Below, piece by piece: positions 44,550 to 55,173 of a DNA stretch of 64,000 nt; the first letter of the stretch is position 1, and every line of letters begins with the position of its first letter. The translations under genes were made by a program, and so were the position numbers. Source of the stretch: Teredinibacter turnerae (GTDB lineage: Bacteria > Pseudomonadota > Gammaproteobacteria > Pseudomonadales > Cellvibrionaceae); the NCBI RefSeq assembly GCF_037935975.1, contig NZ_CP149817.1:4960001-5024000 (forward strand), given 5' to 3'. The notes under the pieces were generated by a model. The model was not told the DNA's origin and searched no databases. It was given only the letters and a program-made list of their open reading frames with translations.

Positions 44550-45701
44550 ATGCCAGATTCTATTCCAGCCAATTCCGTCGGCCTGGTCACCCCTCTACTC
44601 ATGCAGTTCGATGACCCCCTGACGCTCGCGTGCGGGCGGACTCTCGACAGCTACCAACTGATGGTGGAAACCTACGGTACGCTTAACGCCAGCCGCACTA
44701 ACGCGCTGCTGATTTGCCACGCGCTATCGGGCCACCATCACGCGGCCGGTTACCACAGCATGGAAGAGCACAAACCCGGCTGGTGGGATGCCTATATCGG
44801 CCCCGGCAAGCCACTGGACACCAACAAATTTTTTATCGTTTCGCTGAATAACATTGGCGGCTGCCACGGCTCAACCGGACCGGTGACACAAAACCCCTCG
44901 ACCGGACAGCCCTGGGGCGGCGATTTTCCAGCACTGCGCGTCCGTGATTGGGTGCACTCCCAGGCCCGCCTTGCCGATGCGCTGGGGATTCAAAAATGGG
45001 CTGCGGTTGTTGGCGGCAGTTTAGGCGGCATGCAGGCAATGCGCTGGTCGCTCGAGTACCCCGACCGAATTGGCCACTGCGTGGTTATTGCGTCGGCAAT
45101 GAAGCTTTCCGCACAGAATATTGCCTTCAACCACGCGGCGCGCGAAGCCATATTGACCGACCCGGAGTTTCACGACGGAAATTTCTTGAGCCACAGTACC
45201 TTGCCAAAGCGGGGCTTGAGCACCGCGCGGGTCATTGCTCACTTAACCTACCTTTCCGACGATGGCATGGGGCAGAAGTTTGGCCGTGAGCTGCGCTCGG
45301 GTTCGTTCGCACAAGGCACCGAGGAGCCGGTTGAGTTTCAGATTGAAAGCTATCTGCGCTATCAGGCCGACAGTTTTTCCAACGTGTTCGATGCCAACAC
45401 CTATGTGCTGATGACCCGCGCGCTGGATTATTTCGACCTCGCCCGTGAATACGGCGACGACCCGGTAGAGGCCTTCAAGCAAGCGCAGTGCAAATATATG
45501 GTGATTTCGTTTACCTCCGACTGGCGGTTCTCACCGGAGCGTTCGCGGGAAATCGTCAACGCCTTGATCCGCGCCGACCGCGACGTGGTATACGGCGAGT
45601 TGGAATCTGACTTTGGCCACGACGCATTTTTAATACCCAACCAGCCGCGCTATTGGGATCTGCTAACAAGTTATATGAGTCAAATCGAGGTGGCCGACTG
45701 A
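44550..45701 (+). CDS. metX: Homoserine O-acyltransferase MetX
   Basis: Acylates homoserine for methionine synthesis; 383 residues in the alpha/beta-hydrolase fold. The nucleophile Ser is in [11 protein letters not shown] near 147, and the catalytic His is in DFGHDAFL near the C-terminus. Family stretches include [12 protein letters not shown] and GGCHGSTGP. The succinyl versus acetyl donor cannot be settled by eye; proteobacterial MetX with MetW often uses succinyl-CoA. Its stop overlaps the metW ATG (TGATG). Confidence 0.95.
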   Translation: MPDSIPANSVGLVTPLLMQFDDPLTLACGRTLDSYQLMVETYGTLNASRTNALLICHALSGHHHAAGYHSMEEHKPGWWDAYIGPGKPLDTNKFFIVSLNNIGGCHGSTGPVTQNPSTGQPWGGDFPALRVRDWVHSQARLADALGIQKWAAVVGGSLGGMQAMRWSLEYPDRIGHCVVIASAMKLSAQNIAFNHAAREAILTDPEFHDGNFLSHSTLPKRGLSTARVIAHLTYLSDDGMGQKFGRELRSGSFAQGTEEPVEFQIESYLRYQADSFSNVFDANTYVLMTRALDYFDLAREYGDDPVEAFKQAQCKYMVISFTSDWRFSPERSREIVNALIRADRDVVYGELESDFGHDAFLIPNQPRYWDLLTSYMSQIEVAD

Positions 45702-46300
45702 TGCGTATCGACCACAAAATTATTCTGGATTGGGTAGAGCCGAATTCGCGGGTGCTGGATCTGGGCTGCGGCGACGGCTCGCTGCTAAAAAATCTAACTG
45801 CCAGCAAACAGATTCACGGCTACGGCCTGGAAATTAACAGCGAAAATATCTTGCAGTGCATTGCCAACGGCGTGAATGTGATCGAACAGGATATCGACGA
45901 GGGTCTCGGCGATTACGACGACCAGAGTTTCGACCTGGTCATCATGTCGCAGACGATTCAAACCATGATGTACCCGGAACGAACCCTCGAGGAAATGCTG
46001 CGCATCGGCCGCCAGGTCATTGTGACTTTCCCCAATTTCGGCCACTGGAAAGCCCGCGTGCAACTGGCACTGCACGGGCGCATGCCGGTCTCCGACCTGC
46101 TACCTTACGAGTGGTACAACACGCCCAATATTCACTTCTGCACCTTTCGTGACTTTGAACATTTGTGTAGCGATCTCAAAGTGAAAACCCTGAACCGCGA
46201 AGTGATTGGCGGCGATGGAATGGCGTCGTTTTTCCAAAAGCTGCACCCGAATTTGTTCGCCGCTACGGCGCTTTATCGCATAACCAAAGGTGATTTATGA
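45701..46300 (+). CDS. metW: Methionine biosynthesis protein MetW
   Basis: SAM-methyltransferase-like partner of MetX. 199 residues. SAM motif VLDLGCGDGSLLKNL, then GYGLEINSENILQCI and DLVIMSQTIQTMMYPE. I use the ATG at 45701 within metX rather than an upstream in-frame start. The start of the DUF4426 gene overlaps its stop (ATGA). Confidence 0.95.
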   Translation: MRIDHKIILDWVEPNSRVLDLGCGDGSLLKNLTASKQIHGYGLEINSENILQCIANGVNVIEQDIDEGLGDYDDQSFDLVIMSQTIQTMMYPERTLEEMLRIGRQVIVTFPNFGHWKARVQLALHGRMPVSDLLPYEWYNTPNIHFCTFRDFEHLCSDLKVKTLNREVIGGDGMASFFQKLHPNLFAATALYRITKGDL

Positions 46301-46734
46301 AAACGTTGATCAGCCTGTTGGCACTTTTCGCCTTGAGTCTGTCGGCCCACGCGGATGTCAGCTCCCAGGCCAGCCATCGCTTCGGTGCGTACGAATTGCA
46401 TTACAGTATTTTGCCGAGCACCTTTATTCCCGCTGACGTCGCCGCCGCTGCAGGCATCAAGCGCAGCAAGTACGAAAGCCTTATCAATGTGTCAGTCACC
46501 CGCACCGGTGAGTACGGGGGCCTGCCAGTCTCCCTCAGTGGTACTGTGGCGAACCTGATGCAACAGCAAAAATCGCTGGTATTCCAAACCATTGAAGAAC
46601 AAAACGCGGTTTACTATCTGGCGCCGTTGCGCCATACCGGGGAAGAGCAAATTCACATCACACTGGAGGCAACTGTCGAAGGCGGCGAGCCGATGAATCT
46701 CAAGTTCACCACCAAACTGTATCCCGACAACTAG
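46297..46734 (+). CDS. DUF4426 exported protein
   Basis: 145 residues, with signal peptide MKTLISLLALFALSLSAHA. The remaining 125 residues are mainly beta, resembling DUF4426 (HRFGAYELHYSILPSTFIPA near the N-terminus). Found after metW in pseudomonads too. Function unknown. Its stop codon lies in the sequence ACTAGGGCCTG, discussed separately. Confidence 0.85.
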   Translation: MKTLISLLALFALSLSAHADVSSQASHRFGAYELHYSILPSTFIPADVAAAAGIKRSKYESLINVSVTRTGEYGGLPVSLSGTVANLMQQQKSLVFQTIEEQNAVYYLAPLRHTGEEQIHITLEATVEGGEPMNLKFTTKLYPDN

Positions 46735-46769
46735 GGCCTGTTAACTTTTTAATTTTTGAATTGATTGCA

Positions 46770-47381
46770 ATGAATAAAACCGTAGTACTCGCCAGCGGCA
46801 ACCCAGGCAAGCTTCGCGAATTCCAGCAGATGCTGCAAACCTGTGGGCTCGACGTGGTTCCGCAAGGTAACTTTGCGGTACCGGATATTGAAGAGACGGG
46901 CCTGACCTTTGTAGAAAACGCAATCCTGAAAGCCCGCAACGCCTGCGAACATACGGGCCACCCGGCAATCGCCGACGACTCTGGAATAGAAGTGGATGCA
47001 CTCAACGGCGCACCCGGTATTTATTCCGCGCGTTTTTCCAATGGTTGGCAGGGCGAAAATGCGTCCGATGGCCGCAACAACGCTTACCTGCTCGAGCGTT
47101 TGGCTGGTGTACCTGACGCACAGCGCACGGCGCGTTATCAATGTGTGCTGGTGTATATGCGTCACGCGGCCGACCCCACTCCGCTAATTTGTCAGGCCAG
47201 TTGGGAGGGGCGCATTTTGACAGCGCCACAGGGAGAAAACGGTTTTGGTTACGATCCGTTATTTTGGTTGGACGAGCTCAACTGCACTTCAGCGCAGTTG
47301 CCGAAAGAGGACAAAAACCGAATCAGCCACCGCGCGAAAGCCATGGCGCTGCTATTAGCTGCATTGCAGAACGCGCGCTAA
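46770..47381 (+). CDS. rdgB: Non-canonical purine NTP pyrophosphatase RdgB
   Basis: Hydrolyses dITP and XTP to keep them out of nucleic acids. About 203 residues. VLASGNPGKLREFQQML at the N-terminus, ADDSGIEVDALNGAPGIYSA at about 68-87, GFGYDPLFW near 155, and NRISHRAKAMALL at the end. ATG at 46770 is chosen; an in-frame TTG at 46761 is less likely. Confidence 0.97.
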   Translation: MNKTVVLASGNPGKLREFQQMLQTCGLDVVPQGNFAVPDIEETGLTFVENAILKARNACEHTGHPAIADDSGIEVDALNGAPGIYSARFSNGWQGENASDGRNNAYLLERLAGVPDAQRTARYQCVLVYMRHAADPTPLICQASWEGRILTAPQGENGFGYDPLFWLDELNCTSAQLPKEDKNRISHRAKAMALLLAALQNAR

Positions 47382-47409
47382 AGGCCTGCCAGAAACCTAG
47401 CCCCCAGGA

Positions 47410-48693
47410 TTAAAACCGCCAGCCGAATTGCAATGCGCCCGATGTGGTCGCGTCACTTTGCCCATAGGACAACTCGATCACCAACCGTTTGATTTGATAC
47501 GCCAAGCCGCCCGACAAAGTATCTTCGCGGTTGCCGCTGAGATCCTGACGATAGCCTAAGCGCAGATCGAGACCGCGCAGCGGTGTCACCTCCAGGCCAA
47601 GCGCAACCTCCTGCAGCGGCGCCTCGGCAGCGACCGGCTGGTTTTCACTGAGGTCCATGTCCAGCCCGAGAGAAAAGCGCTCGCGTACATAGCCGAGCCC
47701 CAGGCGGGAACGGGTTTTTAACTGGAGTTCCGCACCGCTGTTGGTAGTGAATTTTTCCGGCACAAGGTCTTTCGCGGCGACACCGACACGATAGTGATCG
47801 AACAACTCAAACAACACCCCCACATCACCGTTCACACTCAGATAAGACTGCTCATCGTCATCAAAATCGAGTTCATCGTCGCCAAAATCTGTGCTGTCGC
47901 TGATGGCGTAAATATTCAGCACTTTCGGTGTCACCCCAAGCGCGACGCTCTGACCGAAAAATTCGAATTTACGGGACAGGGCAACCCCCCATTCCAAGAG
48001 ATTGAACGCGGTGATATTCGCACTCGAGTTAAAGCGATCCGACGGGTCGATAAGATTGCCGTCACCATCCAGCAGCGCCGGCGAAATATCCGCAAAGCTG
48101 CCGCCCGCGGCGAGCACATCCATCGCATTAATATAATCAGCGAGCAGTGCATAGTCCGCCGCGGGAATCGTGGAATCGGCAAAGCTGATGGAACGACTGC
48201 TGATAAAAAAAGCGCCGCCTTCAAACTTGCTCGGTTCGCTCACCGACAAGCCAAACACCACCTCGCCTTCGATCTGCTGGTTGCCCAGATCCACCAGCAG
48301 GGTTTCCAGTTGACGCGCGCGATTAGCCACTTCGCCAGCCGCTTCCGCCGAGCGTGAATTGTTAAACCCGTCGACCGCCCGTTCCAGGTTTTCCTGCAGG
48401 TTATCGTCGGCTGCATCGATCACCGCCTCCACACTGTCATCCACTTGCACAACCAGATTGGGAAACACAAAACGGCTATCGCGCGTGCGATTTTCGGACT
48501 CATCGTTGAGTGCGAGTAGTGCAGGGTTGTAATACTGCGCCTGATGAAAGCTGGCCACACCAACACCAGCGCCGCCCATGGCAAGACCGCGCGGGTCGTA
48601 GATACCATAGCTGATTGCCTGTGCCGACGAAGCGACCAGCACACCAGCGGCGCACAGTGACAGGGAGAGCGGAGCGGAAAAACGGCTGAACAC
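47410..48693 (-). CDS. TraF_2-type outer-membrane protein
   Basis: About 427 residues. The signal peptide ends SSAQA; the mature N-terminus (YGIYDPRGLAMGGAGVGVAS) resembles FadL-like and PF13729 proteins. The C-terminus ends in phenylalanine (LQFGWRF), and the last 180 residues alternate in beta-barrel fashion. Databases often call such proteins conjugal transfer protein TraF, but no conjugation gene is nearby. I use the GTG at 48693, preceded by GAGG; a GTG at 48714 is the longer alternative. Function unknown. Confidence 0.82.
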   Translation of the reverse strand: MFSRFSAPLSLSLCAAGVLVASSAQAISYGIYDPRGLAMGGAGVGVASFHQAQYYNPALLALNDESENRTRDSRFVFPNLVVQVDDSVEAVIDAADDNLQENLERAVDGFNNSRSAEAAGEVANRARQLETLLVDLGNQQIEGEVVFGLSVSEPSKFEGGAFFISSRSISFADSTIPAADYALLADYINAMDVLAAGGSFADISPALLDGDGNLIDPSDRFNSSANITAFNLLEWGVALSRKFEFFGQSVALGVTPKVLNIYAISDSTDFGDDELDFDDDEQSYLSVNGDVGVLFELFDHYRVGVAAKDLVPEKFTTNSGAELQLKTRSRLGLGYVRERFSLGLDMDLSENQPVAAEAPLQEVALGLEVTPLRGLDLRLGYRQDLSGNREDTLSGGLAYQIKRLVIELSYGQSDATTSGALQFGWRF

Positions 48694-48790
48694 AAATAAC
48701 GACCTCAGTTGCACATTCTTGGGTCAGTTACACTACCATACGCGCAGCGCCCATAATGAGGCGAATTCCCTGTTCTTTTACGACGACGCC

Positions 48791-49957
48791 ATGACTCAAC
48801 CAGCCCAGCTCACTCTACCGCCGCTTTCGCTATACGTGCATATTCCCTGGTGTGTGCGCAAATGCCCCTACTGCGATTTTAATTCCCATGGCGTGCGCGG
48901 CGAACTGCCCGTCGATGCCTATATCGATGCACTATTGGCAGATTGCTCGGTTGATCGACACTTTGCTCAACAGCGACCGATACACTCCGTCTTTTTCGGC
49001 GGCGGCACGCCCAGCCTGCTGCCGGGCAAAGCCATCGCGCGCCTGCTAGACGGCCTGCGGGAGCGACTGGACTTCACCCACGATTGCGAAATCACCCTGG
49101 AGACCAACCCAGGCACTGCGGAATACAGTAACTTTGCCGACTATCGCGCCGCAGGCGTTAATCGTATATCCCTCGGTGCGCAGAGTTTTAACGCACTGCA
49201 ATTACAGCAACTGGGGCGAATCCATCAACCGGAAAATATTCAGAACGCCTTCACACAAGCGCGCAACGCGGGTTTCGATAATATTAACCTCGACCTGATG
49301 TTCGCCCTGCAAGGGCAAAGTTGTGCCGATGCTATGCGCGATCTGGAAGCGGCAATTGCGCTCGAACCAGAGCACATATCCTGGTATCAGCTCACCATTG
49401 AGCCCAATACCGCTTTTTATTCGAACCCACCGAGCCTGCCCGACGACGACACCAGCTGGGAAATACAACAGGCCGGCATACAGCGGCTGACAGCCGCTGG
49501 CTACGCGCAATACGAAGTCTCTGCCTATGCGCGACCGGGAAAGCAGGCCGCACACAATATCAACTACTGGGAATTTGGCGACTACATGGCGATAGGCGCA
49601 GGGGCGCACGGAAAAATAACCTGGCCCGATGAAAGCCGCATCGAGCGCTATCAAAAAACCCGGTTGCCAGACCACTACCTGGCGGCGGCACAAACCTGCG
49701 CTTTCACTTCGCACCGTGAAACACTCGCTGCACACAATTTGCCATTTGAGTTTATGATGAACGCGCTGCGACTCAACCAAGGCGTTGCCAGCCAGCTGTT
49801 TACAGCACGCACAGGCTTGACCCCGGCATCGCTGGAACCTCAGCTCACGGCGCTGCGTGAGAAGGGCCTGCTGGGTACGGATCCGCAACGGTTGTGCGCA
49901 ACTGCGATGGGCCACCAATACTTGAACAGCCTGCTGGAAAGCCTGCTGCCAGATTAG
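48791..49957 (+). CDS. hemW: Radical SAM protein HemW
   Basis: Haem chaperone of the radical-SAM superfamily, related to HemN but lacking its oxidase activity. 388 residues from ATG 48791. The cluster motif is [15 protein letters not shown] (CxxxCxxC), then [28 protein letters not shown] and the C-terminal HemN domain. Follows rdgB in pseudomonads as well, though here a TraF_2-type gene intervenes. Confidence 0.93.
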   Translation: MTQPAQLTLPPLSLYVHIPWCVRKCPYCDFNSHGVRGELPVDAYIDALLADCSVDRHFAQQRPIHSVFFGGGTPSLLPGKAIARLLDGLRERLDFTHDCEITLETNPGTAEYSNFADYRAAGVNRISLGAQSFNALQLQQLGRIHQPENIQNAFTQARNAGFDNINLDLMFALQGQSCADAMRDLEAAIALEPEHISWYQLTIEPNTAFYSNPPSLPDDDTSWEIQQAGIQRLTAAGYAQYEVSAYARPGKQAAHNINYWEFGDYMAIGAGAHGKITWPDESRIERYQKTRLPDHYLAAAQTCAFTSHRETLAAHNLPFEFMMNALRLNQGVASQLFTARTGLTPASLEPQLTALREKGLLGTDPQRLCATAMGHQYLNSLLESLLPD

Positions 49958-50027
49958 CGCCAGTTCAACCGAAATACCGGCGACAGACTGCTACACTCAA
50001 GGAACTCACCAAGTTACACGGACAACC

Positions 50028-52373
50028 ATGTTCAACCCCGCCGCCGCTTTTCGCCAACTGAGTATTGCTCGTAAAGTCACCGTCCTGGTGATGATGATCG
50101 GCGCACTTTTGGTGTCCGGCATCATTGCTGAACGCCTTTTTTTCGGCGATAAATTTGTTGGCGGTATTGCCGAGACGCTCGACGACACTCATCAGAATGT
50201 GGCGCCATGGCTGTTGCAGTCGCTGTCGCGCGGCGACAAAAGCAGCGCGGTGCTGTTGCTGAAAGACAGCTCTCACCGCAACCCGCAGCTGGCGTTTCGC
50301 CTGCAACAACAGGCGGTCGAACAGCCGGGGCCGATCTTTGATAATTTCGCTCAACTGCGTGCAGGCGGTTGGCAACGCAGCCTGGAGAAAACCTACCCAC
50401 TGGCAACCGCAGACGCCAACTACCTGCTAAAAATCCGTGGTGTGGGCCCTTACTTTAATGATGAATTTATCAGCCATCTGCTCTACAACCTGGTGGTCGA
50501 GGCCATTTTGATTGTGGGGCTGGCGGCAATCATTCTGGTTATGCTGGAGCAACTGGTGTTTCGCCATTTGCGCCATATTGCAGCGCAGACCGAAAAGCTT
50601 TCTATCGATACCATTGGCAACCCCATCACACTCGAGCGCCAACCATCTGATCGCGAAAGCGAGGACGAGTTGGACAGTGTCGTCAATGCGCTCAACAGCA
50701 TGCGTGAAACCATCCTGATCGACATAAAGCAGCAGGCGCAAATTGAAGATGCACTCCTCGCTGCGAAAGAAGAAAAAATCGAAACCCGACGTATGATTGA
50801 ACGGGTCAAAGCCGCAAACCAGGCGAAAAGTCAGTTTATCGCCACTATGAGCCACGAGATACGCACCCCCATGAACGGGGTGATCGGCATGATTGAGATG
50901 CTGCGGGATACGCCTCTGAACGACAGCCAAAAGCACTACCTGGATGTCATTTTCAGGTCGGGGGAATCGCTACTGGAAATCATCAACGATATTCTCGATT
51001 ACTCAAAAATCGAAGCCGGCAAAATGAACCTGGAAAATGTCGATTTCGATCTCAACGAACTGCTCAACGATTGCGTGCAACTGTTCAGCGCCACCACCCA
51101 TAAACGGGATATTGAGTTTGTTTGCGCAATCAGCCCCGAGACGCCCACCCAACTGCGCGGCGACCCCACGCGGCTGCGTCAGATCGTCGTGAACCTTATC
51201 GGCAATGCGTTCAAATTCACCTCTAACGGTCACGTGATGGTGCTGGTAAAAAGCCTGCAGGACCGTACCTCCGAACACCCGCTACTGCGCTTTTCAATTG
51301 TCGACAGCGGCATAGGTATTAGCAAAGAAATTCAGCGCAATCTGTTTCAAGCCTTCAATCAGGCCGACACCAGCACCACCCGACGCTATGGCGGCACTGG
51401 TCTGGGTTTGGCCATCTGCAAGCAGCTGGCGGAGTTGATGGGGGGTACGATTGGGGTGGAAAGCGAGTACGGCAAAGGCTCCACGTTCTGGTTCACGATT
51501 CGCTTCGACCTGCCCGAAGACAAGCAGCGCCAGCCACCCAGCTCGAGCCTCGCGCTGTCCGGCAAGCGCATTCTCGCGGTGCACAGCTCTCCGGTATTGG
51601 TTACCGCCTTCGCCGACAATTGCGAAGGCTACAATATGAAATGCCACCACGTGAGCAAGCCCTCAGACGCACTCAAGCGCCTCGCTCATCAGACACCCGA
51701 CCAGATCTACGACTTTATTTTTCTCGATCAACGTATTGATGGCGAGGACGGTTTTGCTCTCGCGCAAAGTATTCGCGAAATACCAGCCTACGCTGAAACA
51801 CCCATTCTTATGCTCACCCATGAGCGCACCACCAAGTTTACGATGGAGCAGTTAATGCCCATCACCAGCATTCTCCCACGCCCGCTCACCGCACATGGGC
51901 TGCGCACAGCGCTCTTGGCCCAGTCGACCGGCGTCGCACTCAACGAGTTGATTTCGATGGAAAGTAAAGCCATCGCCCCCGCTCAAAAACTTAACGTGTT
52001 AGTCGCTGAAGACAATGCGGTCAACCGAATGGTGATTGAAGGCCTGCTTAACAAGCACGAAATCGAACCTGTTTTCGCCGAAGACGGCCAGGAAGCCGTC
52101 ACCGCGTTCGAAACTGCCTCGCCACGTTTCGACCTTATATTTATGGACTGTGAAATGCCTAATATGGACGGCTTTGAGGCGACCGAAAAAATTCGTGAAT
52201 ACGAGAAAAACCGCGCACTTACGCCCATGCCGATCATCGCCCTCACCGCGCACGTGGAGGCCGAGCACCGACAACGGGTATTCAACGTGGGCATGAATTA
52301 CTATCTCACCAAGCCCGTCACCATGGATAAATTGCGCGAAGCGTTGACATCGGTCGGAGTATTAAAAGACTAG
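50028..52373 (+). CDS. Hybrid sensor histidine kinase with two receiver domains
   Basis: 781 residues. TM1 ([19 protein letters not shown]) at 18-36, a periplasmic loop to about 155, TM2 ([20 protein letters not shown]). A HAMP-like segment follows. HisKA has the phospho-acceptor His276 in [17 protein letters not shown], and the ATPase domain has [17 protein letters not shown] and [15 protein letters not shown]. The first receiver (540-655) keeps an Asp ([10 protein letters not shown]) but lacks the acidic pair. The second (about 655-780) is complete: [17 protein letters not shown], Asp707 in [12 protein letters not shown] and LTKPVT. No Hpt domain is fused, so a separate Hpt partner would be needed for a BarA-type relay. 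The signal is unknown. Confidence 0.9.
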   Translation: MFNPAAAFRQLSIARKVTVLVMMIGALLVSGIIAERLFFGDKFVGGIAETLDDTHQNVAPWLLQSLSRGDKSSAVLLLKDSSHRNPQLAFRLQQQAVEQPGPIFDNFAQLRAGGWQRSLEKTYPLATADANYLLKIRGVGPYFNDEFISHLLYNLVVEAILIVGLAAIILVMLEQLVFRHLRHIAAQTEKLSIDTIGNPITLERQPSDRESEDELDSVVNALNSMRETILIDIKQQAQIEDALLAAKEEKIETRRMIERVKAANQAKSQFIATMSHEIRTPMNGVIGMIEMLRDTPLNDSQKHYLDVIFRSGESLLEIINDILDYSKIEAGKMNLENVDFDLNELLNDCVQLFSATTHKRDIEFVCAISPETPTQLRGDPTRLRQIVVNLIGNAFKFTSNGHVMVLVKSLQDRTSEHPLLRFSIVDSGIGISKEIQRNLFQAFNQADTSTTRRYGGTGLGLAICKQLAELMGGTIGVESEYGKGSTFWFTIRFDLPEDKQRQPPSSSLALSGKRILAVHSSPVLVTAFADNCEGYNMKCHHVSKPSDALKRLAHQTPDQIYDFIFLDQRIDGEDGFALAQSIREIPAYAETPILMLTHERTTKFTMEQLMPITSILPRPLTAHGLRTALLAQSTGVALNELISMESKAIAPAQKLNVLVAEDNAVNRMVIEGLLNKHEIEPVFAEDGQEAVTAFETASPRFDLIFMDCEMPNMDGFEATEKIREYEKNRALTPMPIIALTAHVEAEHRQRVFNVGMNYYLTKPVTMDKLREALTSVGVLKD

Positions 52374-52537
52374 GGCCTGTTTTGCCTAGGGTGGCTGGTT
52401 TAGCTGCCGGCTTAGCCTCGCTTTTCAACAACCTTACTTACGACACGCACCAGTTGGCGTAGAATAGTGCGCAAGTGCAGCACATTTATCTTCTCGCGCC
52501 CGAGGTTCCACCGGGGCCAAACCGTAACAGGGTTTTC

Positions 52538-54673
52538 ATGGACAACAAATTGATTGAAATCCAGTCGATGTCGGACGACACCGCAGTAGATACAAATGAT
52601 TCCCCCAGCCTGGATAATCCGGCGTATTACATCAACCGCGAAATCTCTCATCTCGCGTTCAACCGGCGCGTGCTCAAGCAAGCACTCGATGATCGGCACC
52701 CGCTGCTGGAACGCCTCAAGTTTCTGCTGATTTTCAGCTCCAACCTGGATGAATTCTTTGAGATTCGCGTCGCCGGTCTGATGCAGAGTATCAAGTTCGA
52801 GAGGGAAACCACCGGCCCTGACGGAATGCACCCCACGGAGGTCTTGCGTGAGATCAGTCAGATTTGTCACGCCACGGTTGATCTGCAGTATAAAACCCTG
52901 AACGACGTACTCATTCCCGCTCTCGCCGAGCAGGGCATCCGGTTTTTACGCCGCAAACGCTGGACGCAGGCACAGGCCAAGTGGGTCGAAGAATACATTG
53001 AGCGCGAAGTGCTGCCGATTGTCAGCCCTATTGGTATCGATCCGGCACACCCCTTCCCACGGCTGGTGAACAAAAGCCTCAACTTTATTGTTGAACTGGA
53101 AGGCAAAGACGCCTTCGGACGCGATTTGAACTACGCCATCGTGCCCGCGCCGCGAACCTTGCCACGGGTGATTCGTCTGCCGGCAGAGCTTGGCGACCCC
53201 GGCCAAAATTTTATTTTTCTTTCATCAATGATTCACGCGCACGCTGAAAAAATGTTCCCGGGCATGCAGGTGATGGGTTGCTACCAGTTTCGTATCACCC
53301 GCAACGCCGATCTGGATGTGGATATGGAAGGCATCGCCGACCTGGCGCGCGCGCTGCGAGGCGAACTGCATTCACGCCGTTTTGGCACTGCGGTACGCCT
53401 GGAAGTGGCGGATAATTGCCCCGAAGAGCTGACCCAGTTTTTGTTGCGGGAAGTCGGCCTTACCGATCAGCAGCTCTATCAGGTTAACGGCCCGGTTAAT
53501 CTGAAGCGCCTGATGCAGGTACCATTCGAAGTCGATCGGCCCGATTTACAGTACCCGCCTTTTACGCCCTCCATGCCTAAAGGCTTGAACCGCAAAGATG
53601 TGATATTCGACGCCGTTGCCCGCAAAGACTACTTGTTGCAGCACCCATTTGAATCTTTTTCGCCGGTGATTCAGCTGGTGCGCCAGGCAGCAAAAGACCC
53701 GCAGGTAGTGGCGATCAAACAAACCCTCTATCGCAGTGGCGGACTGCAATCGTCACTGGTGGAAGCGTTGATCGATGCCGCGCGCAACGGCAAGGAAGTG
53801 ACCGCTGTTGTAGAATTGCGCGCCAGGTTCGACGAAGAAGAGAACCTCGAACTGGCCAGCCGGCTGCAAGAAGCTGGCGCCGTGGTTGTTTACGGCGTCG
53901 TTGGCTACAAAACTCACTCCAAGATGATGCTCCTGGTACGACGCGAAGGTGGCGAGCTCAAGCGCTACGTGCACCTGGGCACAGGCAACTACCACAGCGG
54001 CAATGCCCGGCTCTACACCGACTACTCCCTGCTCACCGCTGACCCTGCGCTGTGCGAAGATGTTCACCGCGTATTTCAGCAACTTACCGGCATGGGTAAG
54101 GCCGAGCGCATGACCAAGCTGTTACACGCCCCCTTTACCCTTAAGCGACAATTGCTGCGCCTGATAGACAACGAAGTCAAAGCGCAAAAAGAAGGTGGCG
54201 AAGGCCACATCATCCTAAAATGTAACGGTTTAACTGAACCCAAGGTTATTCAGGCTTTATACAAAGCCTCGCAAGCCGGCGTGAAAATCGACCTGATTAT
54301 TCGCGGCATGTGCTGTCTGCGGCCCGGTATTCCCGGCGTGTCAGACACCATCACGGTACGTTCAATCGTCGGCCGATTTTTAGAGCATACCCGCGCCTAT
54401 TATTTCGCCAACAGCGAATACAAGGTGTTTTGTGCCAGTGCGGATCTGATGGAGCGCAACCTCAATCACCGAGTGGAAACCTGTTTTCCTGTAGAGTCGC
54501 CGGAACATTCAGAGCGCATTCTCAAAGAACTCAACCTGTATCTGAAGGACAATTTGCGCAGCTGGCAGCTGCAGACAGATGGCACCTACAGCAACAACAG
54601 AGCCGAGAGTGAAGAAGCACCCATGGGTGCACAGGAAGAATTGCTGCAAATTTATGCCAGCCAGGGCCAGTGA
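52538..54673 (+). CDS. ppk1: Polyphosphate kinase Ppk1
   Basis: Makes inorganic polyphosphate from ATP. About 711 residues from ATG 52538, preceded by CAGGG. N-terminal domain NREISHLAFNRRVLKQALDD, and a phospholipase-D-like catalytic half with AIKQTLYRSGG, ELRARFDEEENLELA, YKTHSKMMLLVRR and HLGTGNYHSGNARLYTDY. No ppx gene lies between it and trxA, unlike in pseudomonads. Confidence 0.97.
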   Translation: MDNKLIEIQSMSDDTAVDTNDSPSLDNPAYYINREISHLAFNRRVLKQALDDRHPLLERLKFLLIFSSNLDEFFEIRVAGLMQSIKFERETTGPDGMHPTEVLREISQICHATVDLQYKTLNDVLIPALAEQGIRFLRRKRWTQAQAKWVEEYIEREVLPIVSPIGIDPAHPFPRLVNKSLNFIVELEGKDAFGRDLNYAIVPAPRTLPRVIRLPAELGDPGQNFIFLSSMIHAHAEKMFPGMQVMGCYQFRITRNADLDVDMEGIADLARALRGELHSRRFGTAVRLEVADNCPEELTQFLLREVGLTDQQLYQVNGPVNLKRLMQVPFEVDRPDLQYPPFTPSMPKGLNRKDVIFDAVARKDYLLQHPFESFSPVIQLVRQAAKDPQVVAIKQTLYRSGGLQSSLVEALIDAARNGKEVTAVVELRARFDEEENLELASRLQEAGAVVVYGVVGYKTHSKMMLLVRREGGELKRYVHLGTGNYHSGNARLYTDYSLLTADPALCEDVHRVFQQLTGMGKAERMTKLLHAPFTLKRQLLRLIDNEVKAQKEGGEGHIILKCNGLTEPKVIQALYKASQAGVKIDLIIRGMCCLRPGIPGVSDTITVRSIVGRFLEHTRAYYFANSEYKVFCASADLMERNLNHRVETCFPVESPEHSERILKELNLYLKDNLRSWQLQTDGTYSNNRAESEEAPMGAQEELLQIYASQGQ

Positions 54674-54772
54674 TAGGCCCGCTCAATTGACCCTATGGCC
54701 TTGTAACCGGTAGCCGCTATCCTTATTATTAGCGACCTTCCCTCCCTACTCACCTTTCTGGAGAAATCAACT

Positions 54773-55099
54773 ATGAGTGACGCGATCGTTCACACTAGCG
54801 ATGCAAGCTTTGAACAAGATGTACTGACCGCTGACGGCCCTGTCCTGGTAGATTTCTGGGCAGCCTGGTGTGGACCGTGCAAAATGATCGCTCCGGTTCT
54901 CGACGAACTGGCCCAGGAATACGAAGGCAAAATCAAAATCTGCAAAATGGATGTTGATGCCAATAAAGAAACCCCGGCAAAATTCAACATTCGCGGTATT
55001 CCTACCCTGATCATCTTTAAAAATGGCAGCGCAGAAGGCACGAAAGTTGGCGCATTATCCAAAGCGCAACTTAAAGAGTTTATCGACGCCAACGTATAA
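54773..55099 (+). CDS. trxA: Thioredoxin TrxA
   Basis: Disulfide reductase of the cytoplasm. 108 residues. Active site WCGPC at residues 31-35 in [20 protein letters not shown], then the cis-proline loop [16 protein letters not shown] lies nine bases before the ATG. Upstream of rho, the usual order. Confidence 0.98.
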   Translation: MSDAIVHTSDASFEQDVLTADGPVLVDFWAAWCGPCKMIAPVLDELAQEYEGKIKICKMDVDANKETPAKFNIRGIPTLIIFKNGSAEGTKVGALSKAQLKEFIDANV

Positions 55100-55107
55100 A
55101 GCTCCTC

Positions 55108-55137
55108 TGGCACGAGCGGTTTTTACCACTTGTGCCA
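55108..55137 (+). terminator. Imperfect hairpin after trxA
   Basis: TGGCAC at 55108-55113 pairs with GTGCCA at 55132-55137, with inner AG/CT and GGT/ACC matches and a TTTT loop. Only a short mixed T-run follows, so termination may be partial. Confidence 0.45.
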
Positions 55138-55144
55138 TTACTCT

Positions 55145-55173
55145 TTGCAAGCACCAAATTTTGTAGCTATACT
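55145..55173 (+). promoter_or_regulatory. Candidate rho promoter
   Basis: TTGCAA (55145-55150) and TATACT (55168-55173) are separated by 17 nt. The -10 matches 5 of 6 consensus bases. A start near 55180 would give rho a leader of about 340 nt. Confidence 0.6.
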
